Source: Bog-473 sp963809825
GTDB taxonomy: Bacteria > Actinomycetota > Acidimicrobiia > Acidimicrobiales > RAAP-2
Assembly: GCA_963809825.1 (NCBI GenBank)
Contig: CAWELJ010000011.1
Span: 214,492-278,491, forward strand
DNA length: 64,000 bases
Direction: 5' to 3'
The notes beneath the pieces were generated by a model. That model was not told where the DNA came from. It worked only from the letters and a program-made list of their open reading frames with translations, and ran no database searches. Position numbers and translations under genes: made by a program. Positions 51,884 through 62,629 of the stretch are shown here, piece by piece (the stretch's first letter is position 1; every line of letters starts with the position of its first letter).

Positions 51884-53106
51884 GCGAAGCGTCCGCCCGC
51901 GTTGTCATGGACATGGCGCGGCGAGCGGCACGCGAGGGCTTCGGCACCTTGTCCTTCGAGGGTGCTGGAGTGACCGGGACACGCCCTGTCGTCAGCGGAT
52001 CAGGCGGTCCGACAGCCACAGTGACGGTGCACGACCCGCGAGCGTGGTCCGCCGTGCTCCGACGCGGCTCCATGGGCCTGGCCGAGAGCTACATCGCCGG
52101 CTGGTGGGACACGGACAGCCTCACCGACCTCGTCCGCATCGCATTCCGCCGGACCACGACGCTGCGCCGAGCGCTCGACGCGACCGCTCGACGCGCCGCT
52201 CCGGTGCTGGCGGGTTTGAAGCGGATCCGGCCACCGAGCAAACGGCGGGACCGCGACAACATCGCCGCACACTACGACCTGTCCAATGACTTCTTCGCCC
52301 TGATGCTCGACCCGACAATGGCGTACTCGTGCGCCTACTTCGCCCAGGAAGGCGCCACGCTCGAAGAGGCTCAGGTGGCCAAATTCGACCGGATCGCGAC
52401 CAAACTGGAACTGGGGCCCCTGGACCACGTGGTCGAAATCGGCACGGGCTGGGGCGGGTTCGCGATCCACGCCGCGCGGCGCTACGGCTGCCGCGTCACC
52501 ACCACGACCATCTCGGAGGCCCAGCGGATACTGGCGGAGAAGCGCGTGGCGGAGCACGGACTCGCCGACCGGGTGAACGTCCTCGGCCACGACTACCGGG
52601 ACCTCGAAGGCCGCTTCGATGCGCTCGTGTCGATTGAGATGATTGAGGCGGTCGACTGGCGACGGCACGACCAGTTCTTTGCGACCAGTGCCCGGCTTCT
52701 GACCGACCGGGGCCGCATGGGGCTGCAGGCCATCACCATCGCTGATGGGAGCTTCGAGCGGGCCAAACTGCACGACGAGTTCATCCGCACGATGGTGTTC
52801 CCGGGTGGGTGCCTGCCTTCCATCGCCGCCATCGCTGCCTCGGTGGCGCGTACCGCAGACCTGCAGATCGTCGACCTCGAGGACATCGGTCCGCACTACG
52901 CGATGACGCTGCGACGCTGGCGGGCCAACCTGGAGCGCCAGCGCCCCGCCGTCGAGCGCCTGGGCTTCGACGAGCACTTCTGGAGGTTCTGGACTCTCTA
53001 CCTGTGCTACTGCGAAGCGGCCTTCATGGAACGCCATGTCTCCGACGTGCAACTGGTGCTGACGCGGCCGCGCGCCCGGATGCCCCGGCTCGATCGGCCC
53101 TCCTGA
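51880..53106 (+). CDS. Cyclopropane-fatty-acyl-phospholipid synthase-like methyltransferase
   Basis: A 408-aa protein of the CFA synthase family that transfers a methylene or methyl group from SAM to unsaturated acyl chains. It has NIAAHYDLSNDFFALMLDPTMAYSCAYF (in parts), VVEIGTGWGGFAIHAARRYG as SAM motif and a conserved EMIEAVDW. The N-terminal lipid-binding part is about 125 residues. Its partners (FAD oxidoreductase, DUF1365) suggest a 10-methyl, furan or other modified fatty acid rather than a plain cyclopropane. Confidence 0.93.
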   Translation: MSEASARVVMDMARRAAREGFGTLSFEGAGVTGTRPVVSGSGGPTATVTVHDPRAWSAVLRRGSMGLAESYIAGWWDTDSLTDLVRIAFRRTTTLRRALDATARRAAPVLAGLKRIRPPSKRRDRDNIAAHYDLSNDFFALMLDPTMAYSCAYFAQEGATLEEAQVAKFDRIATKLELGPLDHVVEIGTGWGGFAIHAARRYGCRVTTTTISEAQRILAEKRVAEHGLADRVNVLGHDYRDLEGRFDALVSIEMIEAVDWRRHDQFFATSARLLTDRGRMGLQAITIADGSFERAKLHDEFIRTMVFPGGCLPSIAAIAASVARTADLQIVDLEDIGPHYAMTLRRWRANLERQRPAVERLGFDEHFWRFWTLYLCYCEAAFMERHVSDVQLVLTRPRARMPRLDRPS

Positions 53107-53117
53107 CCACCTCGAGT

Positions 53118-53996
53118 TCAGCGCGAGCGGCGATTTAGGTCGTCGATGACCTCGCTGAGGTGCCGCGCGTCGGCGCCGCTCCAAGCCGCGCCCAGCCGAG
53201 CTGCATGCTCCTCGTCTGAGATGCCGCCGCCGCCCACGAGCACCGGCAGGCCTGGGCTCGCGTGCCGGACGGCCCGCACGATCGCCCGCACCGACCGGTC
53301 GTGGTTCCCCGAGGTCACAGCGACCGCGACGGCCAGCGGGCGCGCCGTCTTGGAGACAGCTGCCCCGAACGCGTCCGGTGGGACGTCGGCACCGAGGTCG
53401 ATCACGTCGTAGCCGTGCCCACGCAGCACGTTCGCCGCCATGGCGGTCGGGAGTCCGTGCAACTCGTGCGGCGGGGTCCCCAGAATGACGCTTCGTCGGC
53501 GGGGGCCCCGTTTGGTGAAGCGGGCACCGAGTCGGGCCACCACCCGTGTCGCCACACCCGAGGCGCGGTGCTCGTCGTCCACGGTGTAGTCGCCGGCCTC
53601 CCACCCCTCCCCCACCGAGCGCATTGCCAATCCCAGTTCGTCCAGCAGGATCTCGTCGGGGTCGGACCCCGAGCCCAGGCGATCCTCGATGATCGCCCAC
53701 GCTCCAGGCTCGTCCCCGGCGACGAGCCTGTCTTCGAGACGCCGCGCCGCAGCCTGCCGCGACGAGCGTCGCGTCGCGGAGCGCGGGCGCCCGGCCACGA
53801 CCGCCCCCGCGCCCACACGCGCCAGGTCTCGCGGGTCGACGTACCAGTGCGAGGCGATCTGGGTTGCGGGCAGACGGCCCGTGCGGACGTAGCGGTAGGC
53901 GGTCATGTAGTGGACCCCAAGCCTGTCCGCGGCCTCCTGCAGGTCCAGCAGCCCCGCGTGGGAGCGTGGCTCACGTGCCGGCGGGGTTCGCCCCAT
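53118..53996 (-). CDS. B12-binding regulator of the CarH photoreceptor type, with an excisionase-like HTH
   Basis: A 292-aa regulator. Residues 17-60 are an excisionase-type helix-turn-helix (LLDLQEAADRLGVHYMTAYR). Residues 95-155 are a helical bundle with W132-x9-E142-H143, the signature of the adenosylcobalamin pocket of CarH. Residues 168-290 are a B12-binding fold whose ELH180G supplies the likely lower cobalt ligand (His177 in Thermus CarH). The expected role is repression in the dark and release in light. The mRNA looks leaderless, and an A/T palindrome covers the start. Confidence 0.88.
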   Translation of the reverse strand: MGRTPPAREPRSHAGLLDLQEAADRLGVHYMTAYRYVRTGRLPATQIASHWYVDPRDLARVGAGAVVAGRPRSATRRSSRQAAARRLEDRLVAGDEPGAWAIIEDRLGSGSDPDEILLDELGLAMRSVGEGWEAGDYTVDDEHRASGVATRVVARLGARFTKRGPRRRSVILGTPPHELHGLPTAMAANVLRGHGYDVIDLGADVPPDAFGAAVSKTARPLAVAVAVTSGNHDRSVRAIVRAVRHASPGLPVLVGGGGISDEEHAARLGAAWSGADARHLSEVIDDLNRRSR

Positions 53997-54008
53997 TTAC
54001 TGATAAAT
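53995..54008. promoter_or_regulatory. A/T palindrome over the start of the B12-type regulator gene
   Basis: Reads ATTTA-CTGA-TAAAT, a 5-bp inverted repeat that overlaps the ATG of the regulator. On the minus strand a TATGAT -10 hexamer lies 10 bases upstream of the ATG, so the mRNA is probably leaderless and the palindrome covers the start point. It shares the pattern TTTA-x-TG-x-TAAAT with the site at 49721, which suggests autoregulation. Confidence 0.68.
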
Positions 54009-54042
54009 CATAGTCGCTGCGCCCGGGTGACGCGGACAGCGC

Positions 54043-56019
<1,977 letters not shown>

Positions 56020-56088
56020 GTGGCCTCCTGGTGCGCGTCCGACGAGCACACCCTGCCTATCAGATGCATCACGCGAGCGGCCACGGCC

Positions 56089-56499
56089 TCAAGACCCTTC
56101 TCGGAGCTCGAATCCCTCGAAGCTGAACGCCGGCGTCACGGTCGCCCCGACGAGCGAGTAACGGCCCAGCGGGCGAGCCGACTGCCACACGCCGGGCTCC
56201 ACCATCACCTGCGGCGCATGCCCCGCCGCCACGTCGGGCCCGAGGATCGCCACGTGGCGCCGTCCGTCGGGCCACTCCCGAGTGAGCTCGAGCGGGTCGC
56301 CGGCGTAGAAGTGCCAGAGCTCGGTGGCGTCGATGCGGTGCGGTGCGGAGACGTCGCCCTCCAACAGGAGGTAGTAGATGGCGCTGCCCGCGGGGCGATC
56401 CCCGTCCACCGCTTCCGCCACCCAGGTGCGCCGGTACCACCCTCCCTCGGGATGCGGCACGAGGTCGAGCGACGCGATGAGCCATTCGCCGGGCTGCAC
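56089..56499 (-). CDS. DUF985-type cupin
   Basis: A 136-aa cupin. It starts at a GTG (MQPGEWLIASLDL). HPEGGWYRRTW, SAIYYLLLEGDVSAPHRI, ELWHFYAGDPLEL and WQSARPLGRYSLVGATVTPAFSFEGFEL are all typical of the DUF985 branch, which binds a metal and small ligands. The function is not established. Confidence 0.87.
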   Translation of the reverse strand: MQPGEWLIASLDLVPHPEGGWYRRTWVAEAVDGDRPAGSAIYYLLLEGDVSAPHRIDATELWHFYAGDPLELTREWPDGRRHVAILGPDVAAGHAPQVMVEPGVWQSARPLGRYSLVGATVTPAFSFEGFELREGS

Positions 56500-56515
56500 C
56501 CCGCCAGTCTGCCTC

Positions 56516-57643
56516 TCAGGCGGGGGTCGCCCCCAGCGCGGCGGCGACGGCGAGCGAGTGGTCGGCGGAGCCACCGAAGAGCGCACCGCTGGACTCGGCC
56601 CGCTTGACGAGGAGGTGCCCGTCGTGCTCCCAGGTGTACCCGATGCCGCCGAAGGACTGGAGCGAGTCACGGCACACCATGCGTTGGCAGTCGTCACTGG
56701 CTGCCTTGGCCATGGAGACCGCGGCGGCCCGGGTCGGCGTGTCCTCGTCGATGGCAGCGACGGCGAAGTAGCACAGGGAGCGGGCGCGCTCGATGGCGAC
56801 GAACATGTTGCTCATCTTGTGCTTCACCGCCTGGAAGGAGCCGATCGGCACCCCGAACTGCTTACGGTCCTTCACGTACGAAAGCACCATTTGGAAGAGC
56901 GCGTCGGAGACACCCACCGTCTCGAGGGCGAGGGCGAGGGTCGCCTCCTGGAGGGCCCGGGTCACCCCGAGGGTGGACGCGGCACTGCCCGGCTCCCCCA
57001 GGGCCCGGTCGTCGGGGACGAGCACGCGGTCCAGCCTGGCGCTGCTGAGGGGACGGCTGGCATCGAGCGAGCGTACGGGCGCCAGACCGGCCTCGGCTGC
57101 GGGCACGACGAACGCACCCACACCCTCCCCGGCGCGGGCGACGACGGCGACCTCGCTCGTCCCGGCGGGTGCAACGAGCCCGAGCTTGGTGCCGTCGAGC
57201 ACCCAGCCACCCTCGGCGCGTTCGGCGGTCATGGTCACGTCGTCCGTAGCCCATCCGCGCGGGTGATCGGCCAACGCCACGGTCCCCGTGACGGCGCCGG
57301 TCGCCACCTGCGAGAGGAAGCGCTGGCGCTGGTCGGGCGTGCCGACCTCCCGGACCATGGGGGCGAATTGGGTGACGGTGGGGAGCAGAGGCCCGGGGGC
57401 AACCGACCGGCCCAACTCCTCGACGACGACGGCGGTCTCGACGACGGAGAGGCCGAGTCCACCGTTCTCCTCGGGAATCGCCAACGCCGGCCAGTCGAGA
57501 CCGACCATGGAACTCCAGAGACTCTCGGGTGCTTCGCCACTCTCGACGACGCCGCGGACCAGTTCGAGCGGGCACTCCTTGTCGAGGAACGAACGGACGG
57601 AGGCGCGCAACTCCTCCTGGTCGCTCGTGAATTCGAGCTCCAC
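56516..57643 (-). CDS. Acyl-CoA dehydrogenase
   Basis: A 375-aa acyl-CoA dehydrogenase. It has FLDKECPLELVR, LAIPEENGGLGLSVVETAVVVEELGRS (in parts) and the C-terminal FGGIGYTWEHDGHLLVKR. The Arg in KDRKQFGVPIG is typical. The GTG start at 57643 has GGGAGGG before it. The segment from about 150 to 190 (ADHPRGWAT) lacks the usual TEPxxGSD motif, so this may be one of the atypical, heterotetramer-type enzymes (FadE26/27 style). Operator copy 5 lies upstream. Confidence 0.88.
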   Translation of the reverse strand: MELEFTSDQEELRASVRSFLDKECPLELVRGVVESGEAPESLWSSMVGLDWPALAIPEENGGLGLSVVETAVVVEELGRSVAPGPLLPTVTQFAPMVREVGTPDQRQRFLSQVATGAVTGTVALADHPRGWATDDVTMTAERAEGGWVLDGTKLGLVAPAGTSEVAVVARAGEGVGAFVVPAAEAGLAPVRSLDASRPLSSARLDRVLVPDDRALGEPGSAASTLGVTRALQEATLALALETVGVSDALFQMVLSYVKDRKQFGVPIGSFQAVKHKMSNMFVAIERARSLCYFAVAAIDEDTPTRAAAVSMAKAASDDCQRMVCRDSLQSFGGIGYTWEHDGHLLVKRAESSGALFGGSADHSLAVAAALGATPA

Positions 57644-57726
57644 CGCCCTCCCTTCCCGGCCGTGCCGACTTACTGGTCCGATCCGCGTACCGGAGTGCCG
57701 CACGCCGGCAGATCGGGGCGAGTGTA

Positions 57727-57743
57727 CCTGACGGCCGTGTCAG
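57727..57743. promoter_or_regulatory. Palindromic operator, copy 5
   Basis: Reads CCTGAC-ggccgt-GTCAG, with one end mismatch. On the minus strand it is followed directly by TACACT (57721-57726), a good -10 hexamer, so the -35 of the acyl-CoA dehydrogenase promoter would lie inside the palindrome. Confidence 0.7.
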
Positions 57744-57918
57744 CCTCTCTGGTGCTACCCTCTCGGCGCACCGTTTTCTGGGAGGCAATTGGAGGGGTGT
57801 ACCCCGGGGGGGTCGCCGGTCCGGGATACACACCCGGACCGGCGAAACCGGGGGACCACGGCAGCGGTGCAGACCCACGCTCCCTGGCCGCGATGTCCGC
57901 TCGCCTACACTCTGCGGT

Positions 57919-57990
57919 GCGCCTCTAGCTCAACGGCAGAGCAACGGACTCTTAATCCGCAGGTTTCGGGTTCAAATCCCGAGGGGCGCA
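57919..57990 (+). tRNA. tRNA-Lys (anticodon CTT)
   Basis: The 72-nt sequence folds as a cloverleaf: a 7-bp acceptor stem, a D stem GCTC/GAGC, an anticodon stem with loop CTCTTAA (anticodon CTT) and a T arm TCGGG-TTCAAAT-CCCGA. One A-C mismatch lies at the top of the anticodon stem. The 3' CCA is not encoded. An integrase gene lies about 0.5 kb downstream, so its 3' half is the likely attachment site for an integrated element. Confidence 0.95.
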
Positions 57991-58102
57991 CTAGAAAGTC
58001 CAGGTGAGCGCCTCATCGAGCCGGATTAAGCGTATCGGAGCGACTGAAGCGCGCTTTCCACCCAGATACGCCTTTCGATACACCTAACCGATACCCTTAA
58101 TT

Positions 58103-58450
58103 CATGGGCCGAAAGGTCGAAGACCTGGCGACGCGCTTCGAGCGTCTGGTTGATCGCACAGGCGAGCACCACCTCTGGCTCGGCAGCGTCGAATCCCGAT
58201 CGTGGAACGGGCCGAATGAAGGTCGACAACGTTGAGAATGACAGCGCATCGCGTGGCTTGGGAGTTGGCCCACGGCGCGCTGGTGCCAACGCAACGAGTG
58301 CTGACCTGCGCGACGAATCCAGCCTGCGTACGCATCGAGCACCTCCGCCTAGAAGGCGCGACCGAAGCCCAAACGCGAGCCAAGCAAGGGCACGGAAGGG
58401 AGCCGGCTCAATGCGCCTCGTGCGGCCTGGGACGTGGGAGCTCCGGGTAA
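58103..58450 (+). pseudogene. Decayed HNH-endonuclease gene
   Basis: Three frames are needed to read it: MGRKVEDLATRFERLVDRTG...HHLWLGSVESRS from 58103, GTGRMKVDNV, then RMTAHRVAWELAHGALVP...CATNPACVRIEHLRLEGAT. Together they give an HNH nuclease of about 95 aa of the type with HR.AWEL and NP.CV..EHL. The first catalytic His is missing (LTCATNP in place of the expected HxCxNP), so it was probably already inactive. It lies between the tRNA and the integrase gene. Confidence 0.72.
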
Positions 58451-59776
58451 CCATCGGCCGATGGGACAACGGACGGCCTCGATCGCTCACCCGCACCGTG
58501 CCGGCGAAGAGCAAGGCGGCTGCGGCTGCTCTCCTGGCGGAGTTCGTGGACGAGATGAGCGATTCACAGCTCCCCGAGACCCAGGATCTTCGGGACATCA
58601 CGGTGGACGAGGCGGTGGATCGATTTCTCGAGGAGTACCTGGCAGCCGAGAAGGGTCGGGCCGAGAAGACCATCAACGACTACCGCTACCTCCACCAACG
58701 GTGGTTCTCCCCCACTATCGGCGCCCAGCAGGTCAAACGGATCGAAAGCGCCACCATGGACCGGCTGTTCGGCGCGATGCGCCAAGCCGGTCTGAGCGCT
58801 TCTCGCATGAATCAGGCCAAGAGCCTCTACGTCCCGTTCTTTCGGTGGGCCAAACGACGGGGAATGACCACGCGCAACCCAATGGCCGAATTCCAGGTGC
58901 CGACGAGCACGTATCGCTCCAAGGAACGGACCCCGCCAGAGGTCGAGGAACTGTCACTCCTGCTCTCGACTGCGGTGGAAGTGACGCCAGACATCGCCCC
59001 GCTTCTCGTGCTCGGGGCGGTGACGGGGATTCGCCGAGGCGAGCTCGTCGGTATCCCGATGTCGGCGGTGGCGTGGAAGAAGAACCAGATCACGATCGCC
59101 TCGGCCATCACATCTTCTGGCAAAGTCAAAGCCACAAAGACCCGTCGAAGCAGGACATTCCACATCGACGCCGAGACGACTGCGATGCTCAAGCGACACT
59201 GCGAGCAGATGACCGACCGGGCCGCCGCCGCCGGGCGTCGAGCTCGGTGCGGATGCCTTCCTCTTCAGTCTTGCTCAGGACAGCTCCACGCCCATGCCGC
59301 CTGACCACTTGACGAAGCGAGTTGCTGTGCTGAAGGGCTATCTGGGGATTGAGGACAAGAACCCAGAGGTCGTCGCCCTTGAAGACGAGGCCCTACGGCT
59401 ACGGCGGTCCACTCCGCCTGCTCGGCCAACCGGGAAACCGGGACCGCCGCCCGCCGGCGGTATGTCCTATCGAGATATCGGTGCGTCGTTGGAGCGCAGC
59501 GAGCGATGGGCGAACCTTGCGGTGGCAGCCGCCGAACGGCGGGAACACGCCGAGGCATCAGGCCGTGGCAACCTCGACTTCGACGGCTCGATCCTTGCCC
59601 TGCGCAAGTTCACATCCTCCGAACTCCTGGATGCCGGATTCAATGTCAGCGTGGTCGCTCAGCGACAAGGACATGGGCCAGAGGTGCTCACCCGCCACTA
59701 CTCGAAATCGCGGGCTTCCTCGGACAAACGGGCCGCCGAGCACCTTGGTCGCGTCGTGCACGGCAAGGACTACTAG
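58411..59776 (+). pseudogene. Tyrosine-type integrase, frameshifted, with an internal insertion
   Basis: A site-specific integrase in two frames. The first runs to about 59215: MRLVRPGTWELRV at its start, SAM-like DNA-binding part, then GIRRGELVG with catalytic Arg and TKTRRSRTFHI near the Lys hairpin. The second frame starts near 59230 at GVELGADAFLFSL and holds HLTKRV, an added segment of about 75 residues with an HTH-like part (MSYRDIGASLERSERWANLAV), then LRKFTSSELLDAG, RQGHG and TRHYSK with the catalytic Tyr. The shift lies in GCCGCCGCCGGGC. It could be real decay or a single-base error. The true start is not clear. Confidence 0.8.
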
Positions 59777-60088
59777 ACCTCGTTTAGACCGAGACTCACC
59801 CATAAGATCTTCCGCTTCACATTGAGAGGGTGGTTCGACACGTCCACTAAGGGGCTCTGAGTCCATTGTACCTGTTCAGGAAGCTTGGCTTGTCTAGGAA
59901 ATGCGCCAGTTGTCCATCCATTTCGACGGAATGGATGGACAAAAAGGATGGACAGCTCGTGGGCGTTTCCGCTGCTGATGCATCCCTCTTGATCGCTCTC
60001 GACGGCGGTGGGGGTTGTTGGCCGCTTGGTCGCACCGGCGCTCGATGCAAGGGCCCCTAGCCGGAGTTAGAGCCAACCGCTACCCGTT
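59777..60088. other. Intergenic region of the island, no gene seen
   Basis: I find no credible gene here. The sequence has lower GC and holds an inverted-repeat site at 59910-59954. A frame of 64 codons at 59866 lacks coding character and a ribosome site. Confidence 0.6.
59910..59954. repeat. 13-bp inverted repeat with a third half-site
   Basis: The arms TTGTCCATCCATT and AATGGATGGACAA are perfect inverse copies with a 7-base loop. A further direct copy of GGATGGACA follows at 59946. Neither strand has a T-run after it, so it is not a normal terminator. Three half-sites in a row look like a binding site for an element protein. Confidence 0.75.
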
Positions 60089-60910
60089 CTAGGTGCCGAG
60101 CACTCCACCGCCAAGCATCCCCCTGCCAAGCATCCCGGAAGTGCCCGGTGAATCCTCAGAGCGAGCCTCCGCTTGAGTGCCCCGGCCGGAGAAGTCCCCC
60201 TCCTCTTCTGCCAGAAGCTGATTCATCGCCGAGATCCGTTGGTATTTGACCTCCGCTTCCATCAATCGATTTCGGATCAGGTCAGGCGCGTCGCCCGGGT
60301 ACACCTGATCAGGCGGAAGTGTGCCGCTGTCGTAGTCACTCAGCCATTGCGTCATCTCGCCGATAGCTGTGGCTATGAACTTCAGCTGCTCTTGCTCGGT
60401 CATGCGAGAGACCGGTTGTCCCGATCCACTCATAAAGGTCGGTGCACCCATAGCGTTCTCCCAAGGGTGCAGAAACCCCTGCAACTCCGTCGCAAGGGAG
60501 GTGGTGTCCGCCCTTACCGATGATTCGGCCGAACCAAGAACCTCCTTCGCCACGACGTCGATACTCGTCCCAGCGGCCTGTTGGGCCCCGACTAAACCGT
60601 CGTAGCCCTGTTGTCCAGCTGCGTCAATAATGGCAGCGCCGTAGGTCGCTCCAGCCCAGACACTTGCGGCAAGTCCGAGTTTGCATAGCTTGAGCGCCCA
60701 TCCGGTCGAAACAATATCTCCGCTGGCAGCCTCGACAGTCAACACGTCCGCCTCACGGCGAAGACGTTGCGCCACAAACGTCAGCTCATCTCGTTCGTCC
60801 TCGCCGAGCTTCTTCGCTATCTGATCAAGCCGTGTGGACAGTTCACGAAGCGAGGCGGCCGCCGCCTCGACCTTCGCTAGTAAACCTGCCGGTGCCATTT
60901 TTCTCGCCAT
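60089..60910 (-). CDS. Unrecognised island protein (273 aa) with a hydrophobic segment
   Basis: I do not recognise a family. The N-terminal 75 residues are helical (LLAKVEAAAASLRELSTRLDQIAKKL), likely a coiled coil. A hydrophobic stretch at about 85-105 (ALKLCKLGLAASVWAGATYGAAII) could be a membrane helix. The C-terminus is Gly-rich with GMLGRGMLGG. The start is set at MARKMAPAG. It is the third gene of a minus-strand operon with the 186- and 383-aa genes. Confidence 0.7.
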   Translation of the reverse strand: MARKMAPAGLLAKVEAAAASLRELSTRLDQIAKKLGEDERDELTFVAQRLRREADVLTVEAASGDIVSTGWALKLCKLGLAASVWAGATYGAAIIDAAGQQGYDGLVGAQQAAGTSIDVVAKEVLGSAESSVRADTTSLATELQGFLHPWENAMGAPTFMSGSGQPVSRMTEQEQLKFIATAIGEMTQWLSDYDSGTLPPDQVYPGDAPDLIRNRLMEAEVKYQRISAMNQLLAEEEGDFSGRGTQAEARSEDSPGTSGMLGRGMLGGGVLGT

Positions 60911-60917
60911 AATCAGC

Positions 60918-61478
60918 TCAGGGCCTACTCGGGCCAAACGGTGCCTCCAGCTGCCGCGCAGGCACGGTCACGATTGACACGCCACCATCGTCCAACTCGT
61001 CGAACGTCCACGTTCGGAAGTGAGTCCCCTGGCTCTGGTTCAACTTCCGCTCGCCAGGATATTGGTCGATGTAACTGACGAATGAATCAACACGAATAAC
61101 CGTGGCCGACAAAAAGGACCGTGAACCATCCGGACGATTACCCAGATACGCCTGAACATGAACGGCCGGGAGGAGCGCACCACTGCGACCGCACATGGAC
61201 GACCACCGACGGATAGTGGGTTCGTTCATAGTCACCGTGCGCCAGGCACCCTCGCCCGTGCGCTGAGAGACGCCGTATCCCTCTCCGTGGCTCGGGGCGT
61301 ATAGATAGTCAATCCCGAGTATGTCCAGTTGGCGTGAGCCTTCGTCGGCCTGCCCCTCAAAGGGGTGCAACTGTCCCGCCGGAAAGCATTGCCTGATTTC
61401 CGGCCATACGTAGGTGCAGAAATCAGTGCGACTTTTGACAATCGCTGCCTCGATGGAAGGGAGTGCAGTGAGCGCCAT
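60918..61478 (-). CDS. Unrecognised island protein (186 aa), possible PD-(D/E)xK nuclease fold
   Basis: A 186-aa protein. It has the stretch SRQLDILGIDYLYAP followed by YGVSQRTGEGAWRTVTM. The pattern, a GID-type acidic residue, a strand and a Q-x-R-x motif, resembles the core of some PD-(D/E)xK nuclease-like phage and defence proteins. This is a weak visual match only. The ATG overlaps the stop of the upstream gene (TGATG). Confidence 0.65.
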   Translation of the reverse strand: MALTALPSIEAAIVKSRTDFCTYVWPEIRQCFPAGQLHPFEGQADEGSRQLDILGIDYLYAPSHGEGYGVSQRTGEGAWRTVTMNEPTIRRWSSMCGRSGALLPAVHVQAYLGNRPDGSRSFLSATVIRVDSFVSYIDQYPGERKLNQSQGTHFRTWTFDELDDGGVSIVTVPARQLEAPFGPSRP

Positions 61479-62629
61479 CAGAACCCCTCGCTTTGATTCA
61501 GTACGTCGCGCTCTCCATGCCACGCGTCCAAAATCTCGTCCACGTATGCGTAGATTTCTCTGCCGAGAAATGTGGACGCCACAATGGGCCTTTGTGTGGG
61601 TGTTTCAAACCAAAGGTTCGCGTGAGGGTCGCGTTCACGCGCAATCAGCAGAGCGTCGAGAGCGTCCTCGCTCGGATTCACGATCCCCTTGACTGAGTGT
61701 TTCTGAGGTCTCCACTTCCAACTGTCACCCAGTTCGTATCCAAGCCGTTCGTCACGATAGGCGCCGAGCGATTCCGACAGCAACTTTGCATCGGCGGCCT
61801 TTCGAAGACGAGAGGACCCGTGCTCGCTCACCCACGCTCTTGCGTCAGCCGCCTCCGTCTGTTGCTTTACTCGATTCCTAACCGACTCGGCCGCATCGCA
61901 AGCGGCCTCATAAACCTCTGGCAACATCGTCATCACTCGGTTGAGCGCGTCGTCATCAAGACGGCCGACAGCTTGAGCATCGGAGCCAACGATGCGCAGG
62001 AAATCCGTCGTCTTTCTTGTTAGATCCGCCTTGGCGCCGTGGAGCAGGTTCTTGTCGTCTGACAAGTCGCAGATTGCCCCGACAAGGTCGGTAACGTGAC
62101 TTGCACCTTTGGTCTTTGACCACAGGCGCCATTCGTTGATCGCTTTGCGGAGTGCTTCCTCGGACTTGCTGCGCCCAGAACGATCTCGCAGCTTGCGTTC
62201 ATAGGCGAGTAACTCTGGGACGGTCAGATAGGAGTCGAGCTCTGTCGCCTCGTCTCGATCACCAAGAATCGTTGCTAGAGCGGGACGTGTCCACGTCTGC
62301 ATACCCTCAAGCAGTTCGTCCGCACCCCAGCCGGTGTAGTCATAGAGATTGAGTGGCTTGTCAGGCGAAATCTCGTAACGGATTGCTCGACCGACGGTGA
62401 TTTCCGCTGCGACGACTGGATGACGCTTTACATCCAGTTCCTCGTCGCCGTTCCTGTAGAACAAGACCGGTTCAAGATTGTGAAACTCCTCCCAGGCTTC
62501 ATCGCCTGGGTAGAGATGGTGCGTGACCGTTCTACGGGCTTGTTCACCGTGTCGAACGGCGTCTCGCAGACCAGATTCGGACAAATGGCAAATAAGACGC
62601 GCCTCGGGCGCGTCATTCTCTTCATACAC
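61478..62629 (-). CDS. Unrecognised island protein (383 aa), first gene of the operon
   Basis: A 383-aa protein with no family I know. It starts at a GTG with AAGGAGGG five bases upstream; a longer open frame to 62845 lacks such a signal. The sequence is highly charged and helical (VRNRVKQQTEAADARAW, LRKAADAKLLSESLGAY) and holds LYDYTGWGADELLEGMQTW in its first half. There is no membrane helix. It is probably co-translated with the 186-aa gene, whose start it overlaps. Confidence 0.75.
   Translation of the reverse strand: MYEENDAPEARLICHLSESGLRDAVRHGEQARRTVTHHLYPGDEAWEEFHNLEPVLFYRNGDEELDVKRHPVVAAEITVGRAIRYEISPDKPLNLYDYTGWGADELLEGMQTWTRPALATILGDRDEATELDSYLTVPELLAYERKLRDRSGRSKSEEALRKAINEWRLWSKTKGASHVTDLVGAICDLSDDKNLLHGAKADLTRKTTDFLRIVGSDAQAVGRLDDDALNRVMTMLPEVYEAACDAAESVRNRVKQQTEAADARAWVSEHGSSRLRKAADAKLLSESLGAYRDERLGYELGDSWKWRPQKHSVKGIVNPSEDALDALLIARERDPHANLWFETPTQRPIVASTFLGREIYAYVDEILDAWHGERDVLNQSEGF

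Noticed and set aside
59866..60060. A 64-aa open frame in the island gap
   Set aside because: No ribosome site, no coding character and it runs across the inverted repeat.
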